Assembly (NCBI GenBank): GCA_018812265.1
Contig: JAHJDG010000030.1
Coordinates: 1 to 38,710, forward strand
Direction: 5' to 3'
Length of the DNA stretch: 38,710 bases
DNA from: a bacterium
GTDB taxonomy: Bacteria > Electryoneota > RPQS01
Part shown: in pieces, positions 15,947-27,360 of the stretch
Layout of the letters: each line of letters opens with the position of its first letter
How positions within the stretch are numbered: the stretch's first letter is position 1
Position numbers and translations under genes: made by a program
Notes under the pieces: generated by a model
Databases searched by the model: none
The model's input: only the letters and a program-made list of their open reading frames with translations
What the model was told of the DNA's origin: nothing

Positions 15947-18900
15947 ATGAACCTCTTCCCGCGATTCATTCCTTTGATACTCCTGCTGGTCACGCTTTCC
16001 GGACGGGCCGCCACCGTCGTCGTGGACTCGGCGGGACCGTTCCGCGCGCAAGTTGAACTGATCTCGCAAGAGCCCCACGATCTGGTCATCGAGCTGCGGA
16101 TCGGTTCCGTGCAGGTGGACTCGCTCCAGGTTGCCGGACGGTTGTGGACGGCAATTTCGATCGCGGGCATGGGTCTCGCTTCGGAAAGTGGTATGCCCGA
16201 GCTGCCTCAGCACTCCCTATGGCTGCGAGTGGCTTCCACCGAGCCTGAGCTCAGCATCATCGAAGACCAGACCGCGCGTTTCGAGTGGGCGGCGATTCAA
16301 CCGGCACCGGAAGTAATGAATCGTCTGCCCGAAGTCGAGATCCGCCGGATTCCCGATCCCGCTGCATATCGTGCTACAACTGTCTATCCCGAGTCTCCGG
16401 TGACCGTCACCGTGCGGGGTGACGTGGGCAAGAGTCGCGTCGCGCTGCTCACGTTCCATCCGGTTCAGTACCGCGCGCGCACTCAAGACTATGTCGTGCA
16501 TACTCGGCTCCGGGTTCGTTTGTCCGGTCGAGAGCGAGGTTCGCTCGATCAATCGGTTGGTGTTCCCCGCGCCACCCGAGATTTGCTCGCGAGGCTGGTG
16601 CTGAATCCCGCTCCCGACGAAACCACCGACGTTCCGGTCTCGCCGCGCCTGCTGATCTTCACCGAGCCGCAGTTTGTTTCCGCGCTTCAGCCGTTTGTCG
16701 AGTGGAAACGACGCTCGGGGCTGCCGGTGCGAACCGTCATCTACTCGGAGGTCGCGTCCGGCGCAGCTTCACTCCAAGCCTTCATCCGCCGCTTCGCCGA
16801 CAGTCTCGATACTCCTCCGGAATTTGTTCTCATCGTCGGAGACGTGGACGTCATCCCTCCGTTCTACGGTGTGGCCGGCAGTCTGACCGATCATCCCTAC
16901 AGTCTACTCACCAACACCGACTACCTGCCCGATCTCTCCGTCGGCCGGATTCCCTGTCAGAACGTGCAAGGCTGTTCGGACTGGGTACAGCGGGTGCTGA
17001 GCTACGAACGTGATGCCGTCACGGCGAGTCACACCGGATCTGTCTTTGCCAGTGCTCATGCTCTCGATCCGCAACACGGAATATATGTTCGCTCTCTCTT
17101 CGAACGTCGCGGCATGACAGTGGATCGCCTCCAGCAGCCCGAGAGCAGCGCACTCTCCCTATTGCTCGGCTCGCTGAACGCGGGCCGCCAATGGGTGTTC
17201 TACATCGGTCACGGCTACTCGCAAGCGTGGTCGTCCGTGCAACCATATTTCACCAACACCTCGGTCGGCCAAGTGACGGCGGAGAGCACTCCGATTGTGA
17301 TTTCGGTCGCCTGCGAGACCGCCGACCTCGATTACCCCGGAATGTCCATTGCCGAGTACTGGCTAGCCCGGCAAGGCCATCGCGGGCCGTTGGCCTATTT
17401 CGGCGCAACCGAGAGCACCGCCTTCTTCCGCTCCGACACCATCGGCATCGGAGCGCTCCGCGCGATCTTCGAGAGCGGATGCGATCGCCTCGGAATCGCT
17501 GCCGATCTCGGCCGCTTCGAGTGCGTTCAGTGTTTCCCGCAAGCTCCGGGCGGGCTGACGGAGGAGACCGTTCAGCAGTTCATCCTGCTGGGCGATCCGT
17601 CGCTGCGAGTGTTCACGGCTCAGCCGCTCGCGCTGAATGTCCTCTTTCCCTCGGTCGTGCATGCCAGCGAAGACGGATTCACCGTTTCGGTATCGCAGGA
17701 CAATCGTCCGCTTCGCAACGCAACGGTCTGCGTCTCGGGCGACTCGACGAGCTTCTATCGGGTGCTGCAAACCGACGTCAATGGTATGGTCCGATGCTCG
17801 AATCTGCCGACCGATCCCTGCCGGCTGCGCGTCGTCGTGACGGCGGCGAACAGCGTACCGTATCAAGGAAGTATCACGGTGGTTTCCGGATCTGCCCCCT
17901 TCCTCAGCGTAGTTGGTCTTCGCGTGTTCGATGAGGCGGGCGATGACGACGGTCACGCCGACCGTTCGGAATCGTGCGAACTCCGAATCTCGGTTGTCAA
18001 TCGCGGCCGGACTCCTTCCCAGTCTGGAACCGCGGACATCCTGCCGCCCCAGTGCCTTGATTTCTCGACGCTCAGTCTCGCTCTGCCCGTCGTAGCGGGC
18101 GGTGACACGGTGAATCTCGATCCCGTATCCGTGACGGTATGCGACTCGGCCAGTGATCAGAGCGTAGCCATGATTCGGATTCGATTCCGGCAGCTTGGCG
18201 ACACGACCGAGGATGTTGTGCCGCTCACCCTCCACGCGCCGCTGATGGAGTACCGGGGTAGAGAGGTGGAGGTGGACACGGCGGAAAGCGGCGAGCTTGT
18301 GCTGTCCACGGATTTGCGCTTCACAAATAGCGGCAGCGACCGCGCCGTTGCTCTCTCCTGTTCGTTGCTTTCTCTGCCGTCGGAGATTCAATTCGTGCGA
18401 ATGGAACCTCCGGTAGCGATTGCCATGCCCGGTGACACAATGGAGTTCACCGCGCTGCTCTCGGCAGCGAGCACTCTGCCGCGCGGCTTTCCGCTCTCCT
18501 TCGGTTATCGGATTTCCGGCACCAACGTTCCCGCGCAGACCGGCAGTGACGTACTGCGAGTCGGTCAGGTGCCCGTCTATCTGTATGAGGTAGACTTGAT
18601 TCCGCAGCAAGTGGACGGAGTGGCGGCGGCTCTGACTTCCCTCGGCATCGAGTTCGAGCGAGGGGACGTGTTGCCTCAAGACCTCTTCCGCTTTACTTCG
18701 GTGTGGGTGTTCTGCGGCACTTGTCCCAACGCCTGGCCACTGCCTTCGGTGGATGCTTCGCGATTGGCCGGGTACTTGGACGGCGGGGGGCAATGCTATC
18801 TCGAGGGCGGCGACTTCTGGGCCTATGACACACCGACGAGCTTGCATCCCTACTTCCGCATCAACGGCCTGAGCGATGGTTCTTCGAATGCGGGACCCGT

Positions 18901-20290
18901 CGTCGGGCGGGAGAGTACCCTCTGTCGGGGGATGCGCTTCGAATACGTCGGAGAAAACAACTTCATTGACCAGCTTGCGCCGGGCGATGGGGCGGAGGTG
19001 TGGCTGCGAAATAATCGAACCGGAGCCGGCTACGCGGTGTGCATTGCCTATGATGGCGGTAGCTACCGAACCGTCGGCAGCTCCATTGAACTCGGCGCGC
19101 TTGCCGATTCTCTCTTTCCATCCACAAGAGTGAATCTCTTTCATGCGATCGCCCAGTGGTTCGGAATCGTGAGTCGCACCGATGTTTTCCCGCCCGTGAT
19201 CGAACATACTCCCGTGACCGTATACACCCGGCCGAATTTCCCGATCCCCATCGGGGCGGATATTCAGGATGCCAGCGGAGTCGCGAGCGCCGAGATCGAG
19301 TATCGTCGCAATGGCGGAGCGTCGCAAACTGCGCTCATGTCCCTTCAGGATGGCGTGTACACGGGAGAACTCGCCGGAGCGCCTTTCGGATTCGTAATCA
19401 GCTATCGAATCCGGGCCACCGACGCCAGCACAAATGCCAATACAACCGCCACTGCCGAATACTCGCTGCGAATCGTGGCGCGACCGAATCTGTGTCTTCA
19501 CACACAGTTCAACACCTCGCATCGTGTGCAGCTCATTCCCCGCGTGCAGGCGGGCGAGGGCTGCTCGTGGTCGGTGACGAACTATCCCGAAGACGTCCCC
19601 GTTCTGGAACTCCACGGCCGGAGAGGAAACGCGATCTCCTACACGACAGAAGCCTTCGATTGCTCAAGCCTGCAATCGGTCCAGCTTGCCTTCGGGCATT
19701 ATCTCCGCGAAGCGACTCCGGCCGAGGGAACTCTGGCCCGTGTCCTCGGAAGCACCGACGGAGGAGTCACCTTCCCCTACACGGCTTGGGAAAAGGAGCA
19801 ACGGGGAGGAGGAGTTCTCCTCGAAGGAAACACCGTCATTTCCGAACTGGCATGGGCGGCCGGACAGTCGAACGTCGTACTCAAGTTCGAGTATTTGGGA
19901 AACTGGTACTGGCGTCTCCGTGACATCATCGTCGCCGGCACCACGGTTCCCATCTTCGCGCCCATCCGCGACCTGACCATATCTCCTGCGCCGCCCGGAG
20001 TGCTGCTTTTATGGGGCGCGGTGCCGGGAGTCGTTCGTTACGACGTCCTCGGCACAATAGGCGAGCGCCGTGATTCCGGATGGGAAGTGATTGCCCGAAC
20101 GAATGACACTCTATTCCACGATGTTGATATCCCCTTTACGGTCAGGTACTATACCGTACGGGGAGTCATCGAGGAGAGCATCCCACCTCCCGGCTGGGCG
20201 ATCCCGTTGAATCCGGTTCTGGGAAACGGTCAGTTGCGGATGCCGGACCTGATCTGGAATCGCAAGCTCGGAGCCGTAAATCCAAGATGA
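15947..20290 (+). CDS. Large secreted gingipain-like cysteine peptidase (family C25)
   Basis: ATG 15947 gives MNLFPRFIPLILLLVTLSGR, a signal peptide; an in-frame TTG at 15935 is unlikely. The 1447-residue protein has a C25 propeptide-like region (to about 210). The catalytic domain follows (about 225-560), with H422 in FYIGHGYS and C456 in ISVACETADLD. The His-Cys spacing of 34 is close to the 33 of gingipain R. A C25_C/Ig-like module (about 565-645) is next, then CARDB-like Ig modules (to about 875). A flavodoxin/glutamine-amidotransferase-like domain (about 880-1080, YLDGGGQCYLEGGDFW) follows, then an Ig domain, a jelly-roll (about 1185-1340) and a final fibronectin-III. It lacks the YPNPFNP sorting tail of its neighbour. 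The family cleaves after Arg or Lys; specificity here is unknown. Confidence 0.88.
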   Translation: MNLFPRFIPLILLLVTLSGRAATVVVDSAGPFRAQVELISQEPHDLVIELRIGSVQVDSLQVAGRLWTAISIAGMGLASESGMPELPQHSLWLRVASTEPELSIIEDQTARFEWAAIQPAPEVMNRLPEVEIRRIPDPAAYRATTVYPESPVTVTVRGDVGKSRVALLTFHPVQYRARTQDYVVHTRLRVRLSGRERGSLDQSVGVPRATRDLLARLVLNPAPDETTDVPVSPRLLIFTEPQFVSALQPFVEWKRRSGLPVRTVIYSEVASGAASLQAFIRRFADSLDTPPEFVLIVGDVDVIPPFYGVAGSLTDHPYSLLTNTDYLPDLSVGRIPCQNVQGCSDWVQRVLSYERDAVTASHTGSVFASAHALDPQHGIYVRSLFERRGMTVDRLQQPESSALSLLLGSLNAGRQWVFYIGHGYSQAWSSVQPYFTNTSVGQVTAESTPIVISVACETADLDYPGMSIAEYWLARQGHRGPLAYFGATESTAFFRSDTIGIGALRAIFESGCDRLGIAADLGRFECVQCFPQAPGGLTEETVQQFILLGDPSLRVFTAQPLALNVLFPSVVHASEDGFTVSVSQDNRPLRNATVCVSGDSTSFYRVLQTDVNGMVRCSNLPTDPCRLRVVVTAANSVPYQGSITVVSGSAPFLSVVGLRVFDEAGDDDGHADRSESCELRISVVNRGRTPSQSGTADILPPQCLDFSTLSLALPVVAGGDTVNLDPVSVTVCDSASDQSVAMIRIRFRQLGDTTEDVVPLTLHAPLMEYRGREVEVDTAESGELVLSTDLRFTNSGSDRAVALSCSLLSLPSEIQFVRMEPPVAIAMPGDTMEFTALLSAASTLPRGFPLSFGYRISGTNVPAQTGSDVLRVGQVPVYLYEVDLIPQQVDGVAAALTSLGIEFERGDVLPQDLFRFTSVWVFCGTCPNAWPLPSVDASRLAGYLDGGGQCYLEGGDFWAYDTPTSLHPYFRINGLSDGSSNAGPVVGRESTLCRGMRFEYVGENNFIDQLAPGDGAEVWLRNNRTGAGYAVCIAYDGGSYRTVGSSIELGALADSLFPSTRVNLFHAIAQWFGIVSRTDVFPPVIEHTPVTVYTRPNFPIPIGADIQDASGVASAEIEYRRNGGASQTALMSLQDGVYTGELAGAPFGFVISYRIRATDASTNANTTATAEYSLRIVARPNLCLHTQFNTSHRVQLIPRVQAGEGCSWSVTNYPEDVPVLELHGRRGNAISYTTEAFDCSSLQSVQLAFGHYLREATPAEGTLARVLGSTDGGVTFPYTAWEKEQRGGGVLLEGNTVISELAWAAGQSNVVLKFEYLGNWYWRLRDIIVAGTTVPIFAPIRDLTISPAPPGVLLLWGAVPGVVRYDVLGTIGERRDSGWEVIARTNDTLFHDVDIPFTVRYYTVRGVIEESIPPPGWAIPLNPVLGNGQLRMPDLIWNRKLGAVNPR

Positions 20291-20320
20291 AGGAACATAC
20301 GCGCGGATGAGTATCACCTG

Positions 20321-20349
20321 GGCTGCCTCTGCGGCAGCCTATTTATATG
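20321..20349 (+). terminator. Hairpin after the C25 peptidase gene, probable terminator
   Basis: GGCTGCC (20321-20327) pairs perfectly with GGCAGCC (20333-20339) across a 5-base loop and is followed by the AT-rich TATTTATAT. It lies 30 bases after the C25 stop. The U-run is interrupted, so strength is uncertain. Confidence 0.45.
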
Positions 20350-20364
20350 GGTAGAAAACATCAC

Positions 20365-20393
20365 TTGATTGTTGACCGGAACATTCGTATAGT
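20365..20393 (+). promoter_or_regulatory. Sigma-70-like promoter candidate for the secreted M1 peptidase
   Basis: TTGATT (20365-20370) and TATAGT (20388-20393) are exactly 17 bases apart, in an AT-rich stretch between the hairpin at 20321 and the ATG at 20433. Confidence 0.5.
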
Positions 20394-20432
20394 ATTTATT
20401 CAATAGACCCAGTGTAATGAGAATGTAACCAC

Positions 20433-22415
20433 ATGAAAAACATACTATTCCTCTTGATCGCCGCCGGGACGCTTTACGCCGCCCCGCGCTGGCCAAATAC
20501 ATGGGATACTACCTATCCGCCCATCCCACATTCGGAGCGGTCGCGCTTACCGTCCGCACTCGACGAGGATCCGTTCCATTTTTACGATGCCCTGAAATAC
20601 GAGTGTCACCTCAGTCTCGATTTCGCGAATACGGAGATTTCCGGTTTCGTGATTCTGCAGATCGTCGCCGACGAACAAGCCCTGAATTGCATTGATCTTC
20701 GCTTCACCCAATCGCTGACCATTGATTCCGTCCGGACGGACCGCGACGACGTTACCGCCACCCATACGACCGATGGCTTGGACAGCCTGCAAATCCTGCT
20801 GGTTCCTATGCTGTCCTTCGGCGATACGGTTGCTATCGGAATCGCCTATCACGGAAATCCGGCTTCCATAGACGGTTGGGGGGGATTCCGGTGGGCACAA
20901 CTGGCCGGTTGGCGCCCGCAAATTGCCTTCAGTATGGGAGACGGCTTCGCACTCGACCCACCGCCTTCCAACTACAACTGGCTTCCGTCCTATGCCGATC
21001 CCACCGACAAGGTGCTGTGGGAGGCGTGGTTCCGCGTTCCCCAGAACCGGGTCGTTTCCTCCGGCGGCCTGCGCATAGACACTACTCATCACGGAGACGG
21101 CACGGTTTCGTGGCACTATCGGCTCGATCAACCCGTATCCACGTATCTCCTGTTCGTGGCCGCTTCCGACTATGTCATCATGACCCAGCGCGAGTCCGGT
21201 CCGCTGATCGAGAATTTCGTGTATCCCAGCCGTCAGTCCGTGGCGGAGACTCACTTCTCCAATGTCCCGGCCGTGCTGGACGGTTTCGTCGAACTCTTCG
21301 GCCCCTATCCGTTCGAGCGCTTCGGTTTCTGTATGACTCGACTGGGCGATATGGAGCACGCCACCTGCGTAGCCCATGATGATCGTGTCGTGGTGAGTAA
21401 CCATACCTACGACTGGCTGCTCTTTCACGAGCTATCTCATCAATGGTGGGGAGACTGGGTGACCTGTGGCGATTGGCGGGATCTCTGGATCAATGAGGGC
21501 TTCGGCACTTACTGCGAAGCTCTGGCGATGGAGATTCTCTATGGCCGGCAGTCCTATAACGAGTATGTGGTGCAGAATATCTTCGCGCCGGCGCTGTCCA
21601 CGCCCGAATCTTTTCCCATCTACGATCCGGATTACTATTGGGGCGAGACGGTTTATGAGAAAGGCGCGAGTGTCATGCACATGCTCCGCTGCCTGCTCGG
21701 AGATTCCGCGTTCTTCGCGGCTTGGCGCGAATTCGGGCAGGAACATGCGTTCGGCAATGCCGTCACCGCCGATTGGCAGGCCAAACTCGAAGAACACTAC
21801 GGGGATAGCCTCGGTTGGTTCTTCCAACCGTGGGTGTACGGCGTGCTTTATCCTCAATATCGGGTCACGCTTGACCTCGGTGATGTTGCGTATCTCCACG
21901 TTGAGCAGGTACAAGGAACCGGCACCTACTTTCGTATGCCCATAGATCTGCGCGTGATCGGAGTGGAAGGCGATACTTGTGATGTTACCGTTTGGAATGA
22001 CGCGACCGCGGAGCAAACCTGGTGCCTGCATGACTTACCGGGTGTTGAAGTCTGGCCGGCTTCCGTGCAGATTGACCTCGAGAACAAGATACTGAAGACG
22101 GTGACGTATCATATCTTGGGTGTACCGGAAGTGGAAGACGTTGCCCGGCCTCAGGCGTTCAGAATTACATCCGTCTATCCAAATCCGTTTAATCCGCTGG
22201 CCGAGATTCTCTTTAATCTGCCTTCGACTTCAGCCGTTCACCTGCGGGTCTTCAATATCGCTGGTCAGGAAATTGCTACACGGGAGCTTGGCCGCTTGGC
22301 TGCCGGCTCTCATCGAGTAAACTGGGATGGATCCAACGCGGCCTCCGGGCCGTATCTGTTCTCGCTCGAAACTCCCCGGGAAACCCGAATCGCCAAGGCG
22401 ATTCTTCTGAAATAG
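20433..22415 (+). CDS. Secreted M1 family metallopeptidase with C-terminal sorting tail
   Basis: The 660-residue protein begins MKNILFLLIAAGTLYAAPRW, a signal peptide. The catalytic domain has zinc site HELSH (H332, E333, H336) and third ligand E355 in WINEGF. The substrate-binding motif is the variant GDMEH instead of GAMEN, and the catalytic tyrosine lies in VYEKG. From residue 574 a C-terminal module begins, with YPNPFNP at 582-588, NIAGQEI, a VNWDGSNAASGPYLF segment, and the end ...KAILLK. This matches the FlgD-like/type IX secretion (T9SS) type A sorting domains, so the enzyme is probably exported and surface-attached or released. It follows the C25 peptidase on the same strand but has its own promoter candidate. 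It is expected to trim N-terminal residues of extracellular peptides. Confidence 0.92.
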   Translation: MKNILFLLIAAGTLYAAPRWPNTWDTTYPPIPHSERSRLPSALDEDPFHFYDALKYECHLSLDFANTEISGFVILQIVADEQALNCIDLRFTQSLTIDSVRTDRDDVTATHTTDGLDSLQILLVPMLSFGDTVAIGIAYHGNPASIDGWGGFRWAQLAGWRPQIAFSMGDGFALDPPPSNYNWLPSYADPTDKVLWEAWFRVPQNRVVSSGGLRIDTTHHGDGTVSWHYRLDQPVSTYLLFVAASDYVIMTQRESGPLIENFVYPSRQSVAETHFSNVPAVLDGFVELFGPYPFERFGFCMTRLGDMEHATCVAHDDRVVVSNHTYDWLLFHELSHQWWGDWVTCGDWRDLWINEGFGTYCEALAMEILYGRQSYNEYVVQNIFAPALSTPESFPIYDPDYYWGETVYEKGASVMHMLRCLLGDSAFFAAWREFGQEHAFGNAVTADWQAKLEEHYGDSLGWFFQPWVYGVLYPQYRVTLDLGDVAYLHVEQVQGTGTYFRMPIDLRVIGVEGDTCDVTVWNDATAEQTWCLHDLPGVEVWPASVQIDLENKILKTVTYHILGVPEVEDVARPQAFRITSVYPNPFNPLAEILFNLPSTSAVHLRVFNIAGQEIATRELGRLAAGSHRVNWDGSNAASGPYLFSLETPRETRIAKAILLK

Positions 22416-22460
22416 CTACGCTCTGTTCGACACAAGACATCACGGGAGACGAATCCTTCC

Positions 22461-25238
<2,778 letters not shown>

Positions 25239-25254
25239 GATTTCCTGTCGGCCA

Positions 25255-25866
25255 ATGACGCCGAACCGATTCCGAACCATCGCGGAGCCCGGCGACGCGC
25301 AGACCCGCGTGCTGGGCTCGCGCTTTCTCGGCACGGCCGTGAAAGTGAATAATGCCGTAGAAACCGCCCGCTTCATCGAGGAGGCTAAGCGACGGTATCA
25401 CGACGCCACCCACTGGTGTTTCGCGGTGCGCCACGGGGTCGGAAACGAGCAGGTTGAAAAGTCAAGTGACGCGGGCGAACCGCGCGGAACCGCTGGTGTC
25501 CCCATTCTGCGGGAAATCCAGAATCGTGATTTAACCAACTGTTTGGTGGTGGTTACGCGCTACTTCGGCGGAACCAAGCTCGGAACCGGAAATCTGGCTC
25601 GCGCCTACGCCGAGTGTGCCGCTCTCGCCCTCGATACCGCCGGATGGGTCGAAGAAGAAATCACCTCTCGGATTCATATCGAGTGCGACTACGACGACCA
25701 GTCCATCGTGTATCACGTCGCGCGCCGATTCCGCGCCGTTGTTGAACCGTGTTCGTCTTCGATGCGGGTTTGCCTCCTGCTCCACTTGCCCCCCGATGCC
25801 GTTCCCGCGGCGACCGCTGCTCTGCAGGAGGAAAGTCGGGGTCGAATTCTTGTGAGAGAACCATAA
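25255..25866 (+). CDS. yigZ: YigZ/IMPACT family protein (UPF0029)
   Basis: This 203-residue protein has the UPF0029 signature SDAGEPRGTAGVPIL (71-85), then VVTRYFGGTKLGTGNLARAY (99-118). A C-terminal DUF1949-like ferredoxin-fold domain follows. Bacterial YigZ is a conserved cytosolic protein of uncertain function, related to the eukaryotic translation regulator IMPACT. It lies 16 bases after ppdK and its TAA stop is two bases before the GTG start of the next gene, so the three may form an operon. Confidence 0.92.
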   Translation: MTPNRFRTIAEPGDAQTRVLGSRFLGTAVKVNNAVETARFIEEAKRRYHDATHWCFAVRHGVGNEQVEKSSDAGEPRGTAGVPILREIQNRDLTNCLVVVTRYFGGTKLGTGNLARAYAECAALALDTAGWVEEEITSRIHIECDYDDQSIVYHVARRFRAVVEPCSSSMRVCLLLHLPPDAVPAATAALQEESRGRILVREP

Positions 25867-25868
25867 CC

Positions 25869-27101
25869 GTGGATGCTGCCACCGCCCTCATTCTCGCCTT
25901 TGTCTTGTCGGCCTACTATTCGGGAATGGAGACGGCGTTTACTTCATTCGACCGAATTCTGATCACCGGTTGGATTCGCCGACGCCGGATCGGTGCTCGT
26001 GTGGCACGTTTCCTCGGTGCTCACCCGGCCCGATTCCTGAGCACGGCTCTCATCGGCACCAACATCTCCAACGTGGCTCTCACCACCCTCGTGGTGGTCT
26101 TGGTCGAAGCGTCCGATATTCACACCGCCTGGGTCGTGGTGGCCACGCCCTTTGCGATTCTTATCTTCGCCGAACTCCTTCCCAAGATGTTCGGCTACTC
26201 TCTTGCCAATCTCGCGGTTCGCTGGACCTCACTGCCGCTTCTCGTTTCCTACTATATTTTCGCACCCTTTCGCGCGCTCTATGCGCCCGTGACCCGGCCC
26301 CTCGCGGGAAGGGGTACGCCCGGTGGCACTCCCTGGAAACGACAGGACCTGGATCAGATTCTGGTCGGCGCCGAAGCTGAGGGAGCCGTTTCGCCGGAAG
26401 AGGGCGCGCTGTTGACGCGCTATCTGGATGCTCGTGAGCTGAAAGTCCGGCAGATCATGACTCCCCGAACGCAACTGGTGGCCGTCAGTCGTGATACCCC
26501 GCCTGATGAAGTCCGCGAGCTGTTCCGCACCACGAGATACAACGTCATCCCGGTCTATGATGGCGATCTCGACCACGTCATCGGCTACGTGAGCGCCAAG
26601 CAGTTCCTGGAACCGTCTCAGTCACTCGATGACCTGATTCGGCCTCTCCATGCCGTCCCCGAGTCGAAGCGGATCGTAGAATTGCTGCATGAGTTCAAGA
26701 CCGAGCATCGTCAGGCCGCGTTGGTGATTGATGAACATGGCGGAACCGACGGATTCGTTACGTTGAAGGATATCTTGGAGGAGCTCATCGGGTCGGTGGC
26801 TGAACGGATAGATCCAAGCCAGCCGGTTATCAAGCGAATCGCGATTGGAAAATATCTCGTCAGCGGGTCAGCCTACCTTGATGACATCGAGCAGATAAGC
26901 GGTTGGAAGCCTCCCAAGACCGAGGCTATCACTCTTTCGGGATTATTGTCGGAAGTCCTCGGACGGATCGCCAATGTGGCCGAAGAAATTGAATTTGATA
27001 AGGTTATGATTCGAGTCATCCGTCGAACCCCGCGTCGCGTAGAGGCCTGTTTATTCAAGATTAAACAAGAACCATCGCCAGAAGCCGAGGATCGTGGTTG
27101 A
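25869..27101 (+). CDS. CNNM/CorC (HlyC) family membrane protein with CBS domains
   Basis: GTG 25869 lies two bases after the yigZ stop. The open frame upstream of it overlaps yigZ and has no family match. The 410-residue protein has a DUF21/CNNM transmembrane domain (about 1-165; SAYYSGMETAFTSFDR, LIGTNISNVALTTLV, IFAELLPKMFGYSLA). Two CBS domains follow (about 190-310; QIMTPRTQLVAV, YNVIPVYDGDLDHVIGYV, ALVIDEHGGTDGFVTLKDI). A C-terminal CorC/HlyC domain (about 325-410) completes it. Homologues take part in magnesium or cobalt efflux/homeostasis, with nucleotide sensing by the CBS pair; the ion here is not known. An older hemolysin label for this family is misleading. Confidence 0.92.
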   Translation: MDAATALILAFVLSAYYSGMETAFTSFDRILITGWIRRRRIGARVARFLGAHPARFLSTALIGTNISNVALTTLVVVLVEASDIHTAWVVVATPFAILIFAELLPKMFGYSLANLAVRWTSLPLLVSYYIFAPFRALYAPVTRPLAGRGTPGGTPWKRQDLDQILVGAEAEGAVSPEEGALLTRYLDARELKVRQIMTPRTQLVAVSRDTPPDEVRELFRTTRYNVIPVYDGDLDHVIGYVSAKQFLEPSQSLDDLIRPLHAVPESKRIVELLHEFKTEHRQAALVIDEHGGTDGFVTLKDILEELIGSVAERIDPSQPVIKRIAIGKYLVSGSAYLDDIEQISGWKPPKTEAITLSGLLSEVLGRIANVAEEIEFDKVMIRVIRRTPRRVEACLFKIKQEPSPEAEDRG

Positions 27102-27126
27102 CAAGCTGCTCTGGGGTTGCTATATT
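27098..27126 (+). promoter_or_regulatory. Strong sigma-70 promoter of the initiator tRNA gene
   Basis: TTGACA (27098-27103) is a perfect -35 box and TATATT (27121-27126) lies 17 bases later, 10 bases before the tRNA 5' end. It overlaps only the stop region of the CNNM gene. It is the best promoter match in the window. Confidence 0.8.
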
Positions 27127-27136
27127 ATAGTTCTAT

Positions 27137-27213
<77 letters not shown>

Positions 27214-27220
27214 CAACACC

Positions 27221-27259
27221 GAAGACCGGTTCAGGACTGGACCGGTCTTCGCTTTTTTT
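27221..27259 (+). terminator. Rho-independent terminator of tRNA-fMet
   Basis: A perfect 10-bp stem GAAGACCGGT (27221-27230) / ACCGGTCTTC (27241-27250) with a 10-base loop is followed by seven T (27253-27259). It begins 7 bases after the encoded CCA. Confidence 0.9.
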
Positions 27260-27360
27260 GATTTGGCGGAGGTTCTACCGCGCTCCCGTGAGGAGACTCA
27301 AACCTCTTGTGGTGAACGACTTCGCTCGGCGGTACATTATTCAAGGAGAAGGAGGTTTCC

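Noticed and set aside
17363-19615. Minus-strand open frame of 750 codons opposite the C25 peptidase
   Set aside because: Arg/His-rich translation without domains, antisense to a gene with gingipain catalytic residues; a shadow frame.
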